From: Trichomonas vaginalis G3
Lineage: Eukaryota; Parabasalia; Trichomonadida; Trichomonadidae
Assembly: GCF_026262505.1 (NCBI RefSeq)
Contig: NC_067207.1
Span: 20,614,082 to 20,678,081 of the forward strand
Direction of reading: 5' to 3'
DNA: 64,000 nucleotides
Part shown: positions 19,776-29,643 of the stretch, in pieces
Position numbering within the stretch: the first letter of the stretch is position 1
How the letters are laid out: the number at the start of each line of letters is the position of its first letter
Translations under genes and position numbers: made by a program
The notes under the pieces: generated by a model
The model's database searches: none
Told to the model about the DNA's origin: nothing
What the model saw: the letters and a program-made list of their open reading frames with translations, nothing else

Positions 19776-22700
19776 AGAACTTCAACTTACGAATAAAGCT
19801 TGTTTTAGTCGTTATTGAGAAGTTAAACTTTTCAGCAAAGCAAGGACTAGAAGACTTACATAAGTCAAATCCAATCTCTTGACCGTCATAAAGTGCTTTA
19901 TATAACTTCATAACACTGAACTCAGAGTCTTTGTCAAATTTTCCTTGCGGAACCATTAAACCTTTATCTTCATCATAGAAACACTGAACAGAGTCAGGAA
20001 ACATTTCATTAGCGGTTAAAGCAATAACATCTTGCTTCACGCCTTTCATTCTGCAGTGAAATGCAACTTCATTTAAATCGTTAGTGAGTAAGTCTATGTA
20101 GGTCTTCTTTCCACAAAATATTGACTTGTATGCTAAACTTTGTTTTCCAGGTGTTATTTCTGCGAAGTCACTATGAAACTGACCAAGGTTTTTACCAATG
20201 AGAACTCTTCCATAACGTTTCTCAAACTCTTCAGCTAAACGAGGGATATCTTCATTGTAGAGATGCATACTGTCCGTATCGCTATAAAAGATGTCCATTC
20301 CTAAGTCTTCAGCAGTACAGAATACTTCACACATTATTCTCTTCGACATTGATAGAATATTTACACCAAGTGGACAGAAGTTAAAGTGTCTGCAAATGCT
20401 TTTCGTTAGCTTGAAAATAGTTTTATCTGAACCATCCAAACCTTCGAACTTCACTATATGGTTGTAATTTCTTATAGCATATCTTATAGCATCTTTGTCA
20501 TCTACTATGGTTATTTTTGACTCAATAGGAGATAGAATAGTTTTGCCATAAATACTGTTCAGAATGAGCTTTATATTTTCTTGCAAAGGATTTCCTTCTT
20601 TCTTATACTTTAACCTTAACTCAAACAACTTCTTTACTTCATCTCTTATTCTAATATCTCTGTTTCCATCGTAATAGTATCCTTGCAACACATCACATTT
20701 GACACCTTGATATTTTATGAGGTCTTGTAATGTTATATGGTCAACATACATTAAACAGCAAGTGTTTGAACTTCTGGGAACGTTAAGTTCTGGATTTAGT
20801 TCAGGGTCACAAACTATTAAAGGAAAGTGTCTATGTATTCCAATCTCTGTTATCTTAATGAGAACAAAGAAGCCAGACATAAACTTTTCACCAATGGGTT
20901 CCTTTTGGTCGTCATCGAATAAATGTCTCATGAGATACTCTGTGCTTAACATTTCTTTCTTCAATACTTTCGGTATACCTTCTAAAGTATAAAGTCTTGC
21001 TATAGCTGATGGATATAATGAAACAGCGTCGAAGTCAGCAATGAGTTTCTTTTCGCTCTTTTGTTTAATGTTATCTGACAGCATACATCTTCCACCTTGA
21101 ATGCAGCGTGAAATAAATTCTCTTGGTTTATTTGAGAGGTCATATAAATTTCCATTCGGGAAGTACACTCTGTTCTCAAATAATTTGTTAGCAATTGAAC
21201 AAATACTAACGTAGTCATAAACGTTTAAATCAAATTCTTTCAATATGTCATTGCGGAACTTAACAAACCTTCTCTTAAAATTCTTACATCTTGTTTGCAA
21301 TAAAATGTGCTATACTTTTCTAAGTCGAAGTGGTTTTCATCTATTCTGCAACCTTTGATGGAATCTATGTTTTTCATGAATGTATCCGCATCCCGGATAA
21401 ACTTACACGCTTCAGAAATGACACCAGTTCTGTTGTCATTTGCTAACAAAACACTGCTGTAGTAGTTGTATGGAAATACTTCTTTCGGTCCTGTTTGTAA
21501 GTTAAACATAGCAGGAAATAGTTTAAGCTTCTTATTTATAACACTGTAAGAGTCTTTTATAATAATTGCCCTTCCTTTATATAAGCCAGTTATTTGCATT
21601 GTTCGTGAACCTTTAATGATGGGAGTTCCTTTCACTTCTGTCATGTGTCTTAAGATGAAGTTTATGTCATAACTGAGGTTATGGAAATATATTAAACTCT
21701 TGTCAGGAAGTCGCTCCAAAAATTCTGTTGCACAGTTCTGACCCCAAATGCTTTCACTCACTGAACCATCTTCACTGTCATAACAGATGTTAAAAGCTTT
21801 ATGAAAGCCGTCTGTGCTACACTCAAAGTCAGCAAAGAAAACGTGCTCAGGAATGAACTTGCACTTATTTTTATTTACTTCTTTTGACTCGGCTTTCTTC
21901 TTCAGTTGTACACAATACTTTGGAGCATATGTCAAATCTTTAAATGGTGCAAGGTTCTGTTTATATAAGTCAGTCGTATATGTGAAAAGTTCTCCATAAG
22001 AAATAGGTTCGAAATATTTGCACTCCCACAATGTTTTCATAACATCCCATAACGGTGTTGTTCTATCATAACGAACTACATATTTGTTCTCTCTCTTTGT
22101 ATAAATCTTCATTTGTTTCTCAATGTTCATTTCACCACACTCCTTCAAGATTTCTATATAGTTGCGAATGAAATATGTTGTCATTGGTAATCTTTCGTTT
22201 AGCATGTAGTGGTCTTCAACAAGAAGTAAGTCAATAGTTCGAATAGTTTTACATTCTTTTGGTATGTATCTCTTTATTTCATTATGTCTTGAGTTATTGA
22301 AATAACCAATGGTAACATTAAATGCTATACCTGTTGCGTCAGAAATTTCTTGTACTTTACTTTGAGGAAAGTCTCTAACACGAATGACTTCTCTCATGTG
22401 GTCAATAGTCTCTCCATCTACTCCAGCCTGAATGCAAGCATAAACGAAACAATTGTCTTCTGTCATAAGTGCTGCAGTTCTTTTGTTCAATTCATTGAAG
22501 ATTTGGTAGCGCTCAAGATTTATAGGTAATGTGCAAAGATACTTCCAGAACTGACCGCTTCTCTTCTTATAAAACTTCTTTTCACCATTATCTTTCCAAA
22601 AGCTTTCTATAAGTGCTGGGTTTCCTGTTTGCTTAAGAGCTTCCAAAATGGCTTTCTGGTCATTTGTCAGTGTGCTTTCATCTCTATATGGTCTCTTTTT

Positions 22701-22865
22701 TGGTTTGCCTTTCTTTACATCTGACATCGTTAAGCCTTCATATTCTGTTAAATCATACATTTTTATTTCGGTAAGATTCTTTATGTTTGTCAAGAAGAAG
22801 TCATAGTGCATTTCAACAATACCTGCGGCATTTGCTTCTATCTCTGATATAAAGTTCTCCTTCAA
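19774..22865 (-). pseudogene. Protein-primed DNA polymerase B (Polinton 1), broken
   Basis: Family B polymerase of the protein-primed type, which copies Polinton DNA. Exonuclease motifs appear in the upstream part (FFADFECSTDG with DxE; YFHNLSYDINFIL). The polymerase motifs are in the downstream part: motif A DFDAVSLYPS, motif B KLILNSIYGK and motif C YSDTDSM. The family order is kept and all catalytic aspartates are visible. The region is not one open frame (about one break). The total of roughly 1000 residues is normal for the family. Confidence 0.9.
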
Positions 22866-22900
22866 GAGCTGATGTAGTAATGTTCCAATATTATTGAGGT

Positions 22901-23551
22901 TTAACGTAGAACATCATACTTTCCACCAAGTTTATAACATACCATCCATCTCTGTTGTGAGTTTATTTTAATTTTCTCTAAGAGTCTCATGAAAACCTTA
23001 CCGAAATGTTTGTGTAAGTAGTCTCTGTTTGGTTCATCTAAAGCTTCGATGTTAAAGTCAATGAGTCTATTGCCTGACTTCACATTTCTCTTCCTATTCT
23101 CTTCATCTTTCTTTAACCATCTCTCACCTTCTTTTGGTTTGTCGTCAATGGAACGAATGACATCGTTAGCTTTGCGAACTTGTTCTATAGCGCTCTTAAA
23201 CATCTCTCTTCTCTGTTGTTTCAGTGTGTCGTCTCTTCTTCTTGTTTCACCAACGTTTGCATTTGTTATGTCAAACATTTCTCTTCTTACTTCATGAGGT
23301 ACTGAACGTCTATGATATAAGTCAATAGCAACGTCATTTAAAGGAAATGCTCTTGCATGGACTTCGTCCTCGCCGCGTTGCGGCTTTATGAACTCATGAA
23401 TTCTATCATAACTTATTGCACCATTATAGTCATTGAGGATGTCAGCGAGTGCTTTTTTGTTTGTTGCGTAATGCTTTGCAACATCTATATTAGCTTCTGT
23501 AAGAAGTTGTTTTATTTCCGAGTGTTCTAACTTAGACAACTTCCGATACAT
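22901..23551 (-). CDS. Unknown protein upstream of the polymerase
   Basis: 216 residues, open, rich in charged residues (RREMF, RRRDDTLKQQRREMF). It lies 35 bases before the polymerase region on the same strand. In Polintons the polymerase is preceded by an N-terminal or terminal-protein-like segment, so a priming role is possible but unproven. Residues near 57-65 (PQRGEDEV) are encoded by a GC-rich double hairpin (23359-23384). TTTTTTTATTT lies before its ATG. Confidence 0.55.
   Translation of the reverse strand: MYRKLSKLEHSEIKQLLTEANIDVAKHYATNKKALADILNDYNGAISYDRIHEFIKPQRGEDEVHARAFPLNDVAIDLYHRRSVPHEVRREMFDITNANVGETRRRDDTLKQQRREMFKSAIEQVRKANDVIRSIDDKPKEGERWLKKDEENRKRNVKSGNRLIDFNIEALDEPNRDYLHKHFGKVFMRLLEKIKINSQQRWMVCYKLGGKYDVLR
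23359..23384 (-). repeat. GC-rich double hairpin, copy 2, inside a gene
   Basis: On the minus strand: GCCGCAACGCGGC, then GA, then GGACGAAGTCC. It lies in frame in the gene at 22901-23551 and is read as PQRGEDEV. Its stem bases differ from the other copies but remain paired. Confidence 0.85.
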
Positions 23552-23641
23552 CTTTAGTAGGAAATAAAAAAAATATTTTTTGAAAAAATTAGATTAGATT
23601 TTTTAAGTTATTTTTCAAAATAATTTAATATTTTTATTTTA

Positions 23642-24115
23642 ATGAAACACATGCAAGATTGCAAGTTCTTTTCATACAATGCTCTCGCTACTGCCATCAA
23701 GAATGAGTTCAATGGTGCTGCAAACGTTAATGTTATCTTTAACAAGAAGTTTGTGAAAGAATCTAAGTTTGGTCAGTATGTCAGACCATTAGCTATCGTC
23801 ATTGACCGCAAACGTTATACTTCACAAGAGTTAGCAGTAGTTTTGAAACAAAAGTGTTTCTTCGTGAATGTCAAAGAAACACACTATACTGTCATAAAGA
23901 ACTCTAACATTGACTTCTTCAGTATTGCTTTAAATCTTTCCGAACAGAAAGAATATAAGAAAGGTGAAACAAATGTGAAATATTATCCTTCATCTCTGAA
24001 AACAATAACGAACAAAGATGTTATACAAAAGTTCTTACCAAAGGTTGAAGAAGCTTCTATTGACATTGACGAAGGAAGTGAAATGGTTGAAGAAATAGAC
24101 CCTGACGTTATTTAA
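23642..24115 (+). CDS. Unknown protein of Polinton 1
   Basis: 157 residues, open, basic, with an acidic C-terminal tail (DIDEGSEMVEEIDPDV). A beta-rich middle (RPLAIVIDRKRYTSQELAVVL) can be seen but no known domain. Divergent from the gene at 22901-23551, sharing a very AT-rich 90-base gap. TATTTTTATTTTA lies directly before the ATG. Confidence 0.6.
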   Translation: MKHMQDCKFFSYNALATAIKNEFNGAANVNVIFNKKFVKESKFGQYVRPLAIVIDRKRYTSQELAVVLKQKCFFVNVKETHYTVIKNSNIDFFSIALNLSEQKEYKKGETNVKYYPSSLKTITNKDVIQKFLPKVEEASIDIDEGSEMVEEIDPDVI

Positions 24116-24133
24116 GCAAAAATATATTTTTGG

Positions 24134-24349
24134 TTAGTCTTCATATCGATATTTTACAACAATTCCCCAATGTATAAACTTTTCATACGCTTTTTCATAG
24201 GCTTTATATACCTTCAGAAATTTTGCATAATCTTTAGAAGCATTTAGATATTGTTTAAATGCTTTGTATGTCTTCAGAAATTTTGCATAATCTTTTACAT
24301 GTTGTTTGTTCTCTTCTTCTGTCATGAGTTCCGAATATTCTAAATTCAT
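24134..24349 (-). CDS. Small protein with an internal duplication
   Basis: 71 residues. DYAKFLKTYKAFKQYL is followed by DYAKFLKVYKAYEKAYEKF, a clear internal duplication of about 22 residues also visible in the DNA (CTTCAGAAATTTTGCATAAT twice, 64 bases apart). Short helical protein of unknown role. Confidence 0.55.
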   Translation of the reverse strand: MNLEYSELMTEEENKQHVKDYAKFLKTYKAFKQYLNASKDYAKFLKVYKAYEKAYEKFIHWGIVVKYRYED

Positions 24350-24394
24350 GTTCTTTCATATGAGATAAAATTTTATAAAAAAAATAAAATTAGC

Positions 24395-25234
24395 TTAGAT
24401 TTTTTTTATTCTTCCTCTTTGAAGTTGTCGAAATATTCTGTTATTTTTTTCCTTCAGTAATGTTAAGTCTTCTTTGAATGTAAGTATTGTGCAACCTTTG
24501 ATGTCATAGTGTGTTTGAGGAAGAGTATTTTTGACAATTTCCTTTATCTGCTCATTCGGAGTCATTGAAATCGGTAAGTTTTCACGATAGAACCAGTTTC
24601 TATCAGATTTATATATCTTAGCGAAGTCATAAAAGCTCTTGTTATTTCTTCTCACTAAATGCAACATAACCATATCTTTATCTTCTTCATTTTCCATCTC
24701 TTCAGTATATATCATATACTTATAACTCTTTTCCTTTCCTTTTGGTACTGAACGCGGTATTCTTTTCTGTATGCTTTTGTCTTTGGATTCAATGACTTCA
24801 TCTTTTGCTTGAAGTTTCTTTTCCATCTCTCCACGTTCTGCTTTATATAGTTCATCTAACATCATGAAAATATAACAAGCATAACGAGGTGAAGCCCACA
24901 TTGCTACAGCGTTTACTAAAAGTCTATGAACATAATAACCTTTCAAACCAGGAGCCAAATTCTTGCGATTTTCGTACGGAATCTCTTCTCTCGGTTTTCC
25001 GAGGGAAGCAATCATATGAGGAAATTCTTCTAAAAGTTCTTTTGTCTGTTGGTTTTCAAACCAATGATATGATTGCTTTGTAGAACGAAGAGCATTCATT
25101 ATACTTTGCATTTGGTACATATCGTCTTTGACTGAACGAATGAGACGTAACTGTTTGTTATACTGTATGTATTCATATTCTTCATTTATGACTTCATGAA
25201 CGATAGCAGTTGTTGTGTTCTCTAATGTTGACAT
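24395..25234 (-). CDS. KilA-N domain protein (Polinton 1)
   Basis: 279 residues from the ATG at 25234; the frame continues 26 residues further to an ATG at 25312, but that part is a hydrophobic, AT-rich leader unlike the family. The KilA-N core is seen at about residues 45-130: SYHWFENQQTKELLEEF, then GLKGYYVHRLLVNAVAMWAS and YACYIFMMLDELY. The C-terminal half (YKYMIYTEE, SFYDFAKIYKSDRNWFYREN, then HYDIKGCTILTF) resembles C-terminal domains attached to KilA-N in large DNA viruses. KilA-N is a DNA-binding domain of DNA viruses and phages; a regulatory role is likely. Confidence 0.75.
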   Translation of the reverse strand: MSTLENTTTAIVHEVINEEYEYIQYNKQLRLIRSVKDDMYQMQSIMNALRSTKQSYHWFENQQTKELLEEFPHMIASLGKPREEIPYENRKNLAPGLKGYYVHRLLVNAVAMWASPRYACYIFMMLDELYKAERGEMEKKLQAKDEVIESKDKSIQKRIPRSVPKGKEKSYKYMIYTEEMENEEDKDMVMLHLVRRNNKSFYDFAKIYKSDRNWFYRENLPISMTPNEQIKEIVKNTLPQTHYDIKGCTILTFKEDLTLLKEKNNRIFRQLQRGRIKKI

Positions 25235-25347
25235 TACTGTCTTTACATACAAAATAAAAAAATAAATAAAAATAAAAACTAACTTTATTTTTTCTGTCTT
25301 AATGAAATTCATTATTTTTGTGCTGAATTCAATAAAAATATATTTTA

Positions 25348-25395
25348 GGGTAGATGGTTAGATCTAACTCGATATCTAACCTCATTTCTACCCTC
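25348..25395. repeat. 48-bp GGGTAG...CTACCC palindromic motif
   Basis: Starts GGGTAGATGGTTAGATCTAA and ends CTCATTTCTACCCTC. It has nested inverted pieces (GGTTAGATCTAAC; GTTAGA/TCTAAC; GGGTAG.A/TCTACCC). It lies between the KilA-N gene and the next minus-strand gene. The same block is in both TIRs and in Polinton 2 at 54208-54255. Confidence 0.85.
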
Positions 25396-25400
25396 ATTAT

Positions 25401-25940
25401 TTATAACCGTTTTACATGGTAAACGTTATGAATTCGTGAGACTCTAAACAGTTTTGTAGCTTCTATTTCTTCAGTTAATATATCAAAAATTTTAACGATA
25501 CCGAAAGTTTCTTTATACTTCTTCTTGACATCAGATAGAAGGAAATCGTCAGCAGTTGGATAGTTTTTGTTCAGAAATTCTAACATGTCCATTTTATCTT
25601 CTGCTGGTTTCTCTGCCTCCCTCTTTAAATCTGCATAGTCGTTTCTCATACGTTCTATCTCTTTTACTGAATAGTTATATTTCCTCATTGCTGCTTTACA
25701 TTTAGAACATTGCGGATTCATTTTTGCGTTATATTCTGAAACCTTACCTGCTAAAACAACTAAGGCGTCAATGGTTTTCTTTAACTCAAAAGCAGTTGGT
25801 TTTATCTGTTCATGCCATACTTTACCTCTTCTATCTTTATCTCTTATCTGCCATACACATTTTGCAACTAATGAAACAAAGTTGTCGTATGTCTTAAACT
25901 CCCCAGATTTATATATGTCAGAGATGTTCTTATATACCAT
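25401..25940 (-). CDS. Unknown protein with a CxxC pair
   Basis: 179 residues, open. CSKCKAAMRKYNYSVKEIERMR at about residues 77-98 has a single CxxC followed by a coiled-coil helix. The C-terminal part is basic (SRIHNVYHVKRL). No known domain. Its stop lies 6 bases from the 48-bp motif. Divergent from the gene at 25968 with 27 bases between starts. Confidence 0.55.
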   Translation of the reverse strand: MVYKNISDIYKSGEFKTYDNFVSLVAKCVWQIRDKDRRGKVWHEQIKPTAFELKKTIDALVVLAGKVSEYNAKMNPQCSKCKAAMRKYNYSVKEIERMRNDYADLKREAEKPAEDKMDMLEFLNKNYPTADDFLLSDVKKKYKETFGIVKIFDILTEEIEATKLFRVSRIHNVYHVKRL

Positions 25941-25967
25941 GTCGAAAGTGTTGACAAAACGATTGAG

Positions 25968-26315
25968 ATGAAATCTGTTCCATATGTATGTTATGGCAAC
26001 TGTTTGTACATTGAGTCAAAAATAGCTAATGTCACAGGTATTTCAGGAGTTAATAGTAAAGGTTCAGTAGAATATAAGTCTTTCTGTTATGAAGTAAATT
26101 CAATGTTCATTCCAAACGTTCCTGTCATAGCAACTCATTTAGGTAAATGGGTTCGCATTAGTCCTCATAATTTGAAAGACATGCAATTCAGACTTGTTGA
26201 CTTTCAAGGAGAGCCTGTAGAACTGAAGGCACCAGTGCGAATGACTGTTGAAGTTGACTTTTTAGAAAATATTAAATGCAACAGCTTACAAGAGAACTCA
26301 GAGCTAAAAATATAA
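25968..26315 (+). CDS. Minor-capsid-like protein of Polinton 1, short form
   Basis: 115 residues. The segment NLKDMQFRLVDFQGEPVELKAP and the following MTVEVDFLE match the pattern seen near the end of the region at 60181-60978 (NITLTLVDANFVPVKLLCP, then LSMTAESFELE) in Polinton 2. It overlaps the next gene by 40 bases. Beta-rich; probably a structural protein of the same family as 18725-19582. Confidence 0.5.
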   Translation: MKSVPYVCYGNCLYIESKIANVTGISGVNSKGSVEYKSFCYEVNSMFIPNVPVIATHLGKWVRISPHNLKDMQFRLVDFQGEPVELKAPVRMTVEVDFLENIKCNSLQENSELKI

Positions 26316-26518
26316 AGTATGAATGTTATGTATTAGGTCATGAACTTTGGTTGTTGCTGTTTGATGAAACAAATGAGTTAGTTATGTCAGTCAAGAGAAC
26401 AGAAAAATATTGTGTTAGTGAAAACTGCACCAAGTCAATAAGATTAGGTTTGCATTATGAAGATGAGTTCGATACTGTTGAAGAAGTTTTGGATAGATAT
26501 TACAAATTGCTCACTTGA
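26276..26518 (+). CDS. Small unknown protein of Polinton 1
   Basis: 80 residues, starting inside the end of the previous gene. It has a central hydrophobic strand pair (CYVLGHELWLLLFDETNELVM) and an acidic C-terminus. Overlap with its neighbour suggests translation from one short transcript region. Function unknown. Confidence 0.5.
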   Translation: MQQLTRELRAKNIKYECYVLGHELWLLLFDETNELVMSVKRTEKYCVSENCTKSIRLGLHYEDEFDTVEEVLDRYYKLLT

Positions 26519-26534
26519 AATTTTTTTGACTGAC

Positions 26535-26560
26535 GGCGCAAAGCGCCAAGACCGAAGGTC
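26535..26560 (+). repeat. GC-rich double hairpin, copy 3, between convergent genes
   Basis: GGCGCAAAGCGCC, then AA, then GACCGAAGGTC. It sits in the 51-base gap between the stops of two convergent genes (26518 and 26570), where it could end transcription or processing. Confidence 0.85.
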
Positions 26561-26569
26561 CTGACTGCT

Positions 26570-27184
26570 TTAATTTACTAAAACATATTTCAAACAAAGC
26601 TTATAGTCAGTAGATAGTTTTGTATACTCGTTCGAATATTTATACTTAAACTCAACTCCTGTAGTTCCTGGTGTTTCAATGATGCGGATGTTACCTATTT
26701 TCATGAATAGTGGAGTTTGACCACAGCATTCGATTTCAGGGTCGAGATAGTCAATGACACATTGCTTTCCTGTTATTCGTGATATAACATTTTCAAGGTC
26801 CTCCTTTGTTAGAATTATTTGGTTCTTGCTTATAAGATTTGTCAAAAGCTTCTTATCGTCTTTGAGTAAGATAGTTTGATATAACTGAAGAAGGTAATGG
26901 TCTACGTTATCTGAAGGATTTGTTTGAACATTTGTGTAAGGGTTGTCGTTGGCTTCTCTTGAAAGAATTTGGTCCAGTGGTGGATACTCTAACTTAACAT
27001 CTGATGTAGCGTTAGCGTTTGAAGCTGTGTTTAAATTCACGGATTTCAGCTCTGGTTCTTTTTCTTTCAAACACTCTGAACTATAGTTCTTTATGACAAT
27101 ATTGTTTGTCGTTCGTGAGTCAACATTTGATGTTGGTTCAATTGGAACATTAACGGCACCAGCTAAGATGGATTTGCTTCTCAT
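26570..27184 (-). CDS. Unknown protein conserved in both Polintons
   Basis: 204 residues, open. The C-terminal half with DPEIECCGQTPLFMKIGNIRI and GVEFKYKYSNEYTKL resembles EPDIACCGVSYNVIDKIYVM and LNLKYSFPDVIKIL from the region 59592-60160 of Polinton 2. The N-terminus (MRSKSILAGAVNVP) also resembles the start of that region. The ECCG/ACCG turn is the best mark of this otherwise unknown family. GAATAAAAA (TTTTTATTC on the coding strand) at 27193-27201 precedes it. Confidence 0.6.
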   Translation of the reverse strand: MRSKSILAGAVNVPIEPTSNVDSRTTNNIVIKNYSSECLKEKEPELKSVNLNTASNANATSDVKLEYPPLDQILSREANDNPYTNVQTNPSDNVDHYLLQLYQTILLKDDKKLLTNLISKNQIILTKEDLENVISRITGKQCVIDYLDPEIECCGQTPLFMKIGNIRIIETPGTTGVEFKYKYSNEYTKLSTDYKLCLKYVLVN

Positions 27185-27192
27185 TTCTTATA

Positions 27193-27201
27193 GAATAAAA
27201 A
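27193..27201 (-). promoter_or_regulatory. TTTTTATTC promoter-like motif
   Basis: Nine bases before the ATG at 27184, matching the motif found before other Polinton genes. Confidence 0.5.
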
Positions 27202-27209
27202 CCTTTTAT

Positions 27210-27611
27210 ATGTATGAAATGAACAATATACTCGACAAGGGTTTGAATGTAAAGCTAACGAATGAAAATATTGTTGAATTCACTGAGACAGGTTCTGTGT
27301 ATAAAGATGTAGAACTACTGAACAAAAGAGCTAAGGGAAGAAGCAGGAACATGAACAAAGGGTGGAAGCCTATAAAAATTTATGTCAATGATGGCTCAGG
27401 AGGTTCAAACATAAAGTATGCAGAAAGTTATAGAGTTTATGCTCTCAAAGGTGAAAAGCCTTCATTTAAGAACAGCTATTCTAACGCATATCCTCAAAAG
27501 CTAACGGATGGGGAAGTGGATGATATGAATGACAGCAAAAATATTAACAGAAATGGCGACAGAGATGCATGGAATTTGTTTACCATCAGTCAATTGAAGG
27601 TTAAACTTTAA
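27210..27611 (+). CDS. Unknown protein of Polinton 1
   Basis: 133 residues from the ATG at 27210; the frame is open further upstream but that part is antisense to the 204-residue gene. Basic and polar with glycine-rich SGGSNIKYA and a basic RAKGRSRNMNKGWK stretch. No domain recognised. Divergent from the gene at 26570-27184 with 25 bases between starts. Confidence 0.55.
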   Translation: MYEMNNILDKGLNVKLTNENIVEFTETGSVYKDVELLNKRAKGRSRNMNKGWKPIKIYVNDGSGGSNIKYAESYRVYALKGEKPSFKNSYSNAYPQKLTDGEVDDMNDSKNINRNGDRDAWNLFTISQLKVKL

Positions 27612-28495
27612 AACAATGTTGGTCGTTCCCATGGAATATTTTTGACTTTAATGGTATTAGTCATGATATGAATCTCAAGGTATGAACGAGGAGAGATGAG
27701 AGACTTATATGCTTCCCAAATTTCTTCAAAAGGTAATGTTATACCTGACTGTTTCCAAATGAGTTCAATGTCATAGCATGAGAAACCTTGAAAGATAACG
27801 AAGTCAGTTATGAGACGTTTTATGTTTAAAGCTAAAAACCTCCATGTTTGCATAAGTATTGCTACAGTTAAATGGTAATGTCTGACTTTAGTTATGATGT
27901 TAGCTAATGGTGAGTCTGGTTTTGACACTAAACCTTTTCCGGCGAAGTCGTCACAAACGAGCAGAGTGTTTGAAGGATATTTTTTGAAGGGGTATTTTGA
28001 AAGTTTTGATAGAATGTAGTTTGTAAGTCGTTTCATATCGTAAACTCCTGAGTACTGACGTAAGTGGTGGTTGTCAATAATTCTTTCCATCTCCTCAGAA
28101 GTCTTTTGCATTCCTGACTGTATGAACTCTACGATGGCATAATATTTTCTCTTACGTCGAATGTAACGTTGAAGAAATTCAATGAGTTCACTGTCTGGAA
28201 CTTTAACGACAGAGGCTTGAACTTTTGACATAAATGTTTTCGCTGTTGAGTCCATAGAGTCTGAAGTTGCTGATATAATGATTTGGTCATAGTAAGAGTC
28301 GTTTCCTAAACGCTCTGTTATGAGTATATGACGAATGAGGTTAAATGTCTTACCTGAACCCATCTTTCCACAATAGAAATACACACCATTTGAACAGAAT
28401 TCATAATCTTTGCTGAAAGGAAGAATAAGAGAAGAGTTAAGTTTGTCTGTAGTTTCATTCATGTCTTCATCTACGTCATGTATTAAATGCTTCAT
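27608..28495 (-). CDS. Genome-packaging ATPase (FtsK/HerA-A32 type)
   Basis: 295 residues, open. Walker A is GKMGSGKTFNLIRH near residue 42, Walker B is NTLLVCDDFAGKG near 182, and a following LTVAILMQTWRFL segment fits the sensor strand. These features and the length match the A32-like packaging ATPases of Polintons and related viruses, which pump DNA into capsids. Its stop overlaps by four bases the end of the convergent gene at 27210-27611. Confidence 0.85.
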   Translation of the reverse strand: MKHLIHDVDEDMNETTDKLNSSLILPFSKDYEFCSNGVYFYCGKMGSGKTFNLIRHILITERLGNDSYYDQIIISATSDSMDSTAKTFMSKVQASVVKVPDSELIEFLQRYIRRKRKYYAIVEFIQSGMQKTSEEMERIIDNHHLRQYSGVYDMKRLTNYILSKLSKYPFKKYPSNTLLVCDDFAGKGLVSKPDSPLANIITKVRHYHLTVAILMQTWRFLALNIKRLITDFVIFQGFSCYDIELIWKQSGITLPFEEIWEAYKSLISPRSYLEIHIMTNTIKVKNIPWERPTLF

Positions 28496-28511
28496 TTTAT
28501 CTCCATTAAAA

Positions 28512-29391
28512 ATGCAAGTCAGAAATATTCAGAACATAGCACCGAGTCTAACTGACAAGAGTATAAAGATATACTATGAACATGTTATGATGAAACCAAC
28601 CAAAATTCAAGAAAGTCAGTATACTTATGAATATCCAAGACACTGGGTAGAGTATGTAGGAGGTGAGAAAGCTATTGAAATAAGACAAGTTAGAAGTATT
28701 CCAGCAGGAAGAACAATATTATTGAAGAACTTTAATGTTTTGAGATATAATGATGAAACAAAGAAGCAAGATAGTTTCCCTGTTGCTGTGTATGTGAACT
28801 TAGATACAGGAGATGACATGAAAGTTTTTAACACAAAGCTTCAAACGGTAGTGAGAACAACTTACTGCGGAAGGACATCCATTACCTTCAGAAGTTACCA
28901 TAGCATATAATTTTGAAACAAACTCAATAGATTTTAAAGTCGTCTCTGCAAAGAAGTCAGGTTTTACATTTAATGAAGCAGATGTATATTCGAATGAAAA
29001 CTTCAAAGCTATTGCATGGTTAGATAATGACGATTGCTTTAAGAAAATATTTAAATACAGTGACTCAACGATGTCAATAGATGACCTTCGTGGAATGTTA
29101 CCATCGACGTTTACAGTTGAAGGTTCAGCAGGATTGCTTACAAGTTTTTCAATTGGTGGTATTTGGTCTCGTGAGAACATTGTTATAAAATCCAGTATAA
29201 GTGAATTTGCTGAAGAATCTATATTATGTCTTTCAAACTACATGTATTCGCCGCCGAAGCATTATAGTATAACAAACTTTGTCAGTAAGTTTAACATAAG
29301 ACTTGTCGAACCTTCTTCAATGAAAGATGTTGTGCTACCTAAAGATGGAAAGGATGGACTCATTATTGAGATGATTTTAATAGCATATTAA
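28512..29391 (+). pseudogene. Minor-capsid/penton-like region of Polinton 1, broken
   Basis: Starts at the ATG 28512, divergent from the packaging ATPase gene with 16 bases between. The early part YPRHWVEYVGGEKAIEIRQV resembles the 18725 gene. The late part (FNIRLVEPSSMKDVVLP, then IIEMILIAY) has the closing pattern of this family. It is not one open frame (about one break). Likely a beta-rich minor structural protein. Confidence 0.5.
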
Positions 29392-29616
29392 ATGAGTTTG
29401 TTTTTGAAGGTCACTCATGATGAAATAATTGTTGTAGAAGATGTTAGCAATTGTTCAGACATTTTGAAGCGTATAGATGATATAAGAAATAAGTTAGATA
29501 GACCGCAAAGCGGTGAGGGCGAAGCCCGTGAGAACGTTTATGTTTCATTGACTTTCTCAAGTAACGAGAACTTTTATGAGATAATATTGAAGAGAGATGA
29601 TTTTAATATGGTGTAA
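29392..29616 (+). CDS. Small unknown protein of Polinton 1
   Basis: 74 residues, starting right after the stop of the previous region. Residues about 38-45 (PQSGEGEA) are encoded by a GC-rich double hairpin. The remainder is a short beta/alpha mixture (DEIIVVEDVSNCSDILKRID). Function unknown. Confidence 0.55.
   Translation: MSLFLKVTHDEIIVVEDVSNCSDILKRIDDIRNKLDRPQSGEGEARENVYVSLTFSSNENFYEIILKRDDFNMV
29502..29527 (+). repeat. GC-rich double hairpin, copy 4, inside a gene
   Basis: ACCGCAAAGCGGT, then GA, then GGGCGAAGCCC, in frame in the gene at 29392-29616 and read as PQSGEGEA. It has the same architecture and coding phase as copy 2 in an unrelated gene. Confidence 0.88.
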
Positions 29617-29643
29617 TTGGTAGCTTGGGCAGCTTTAGGCGCA

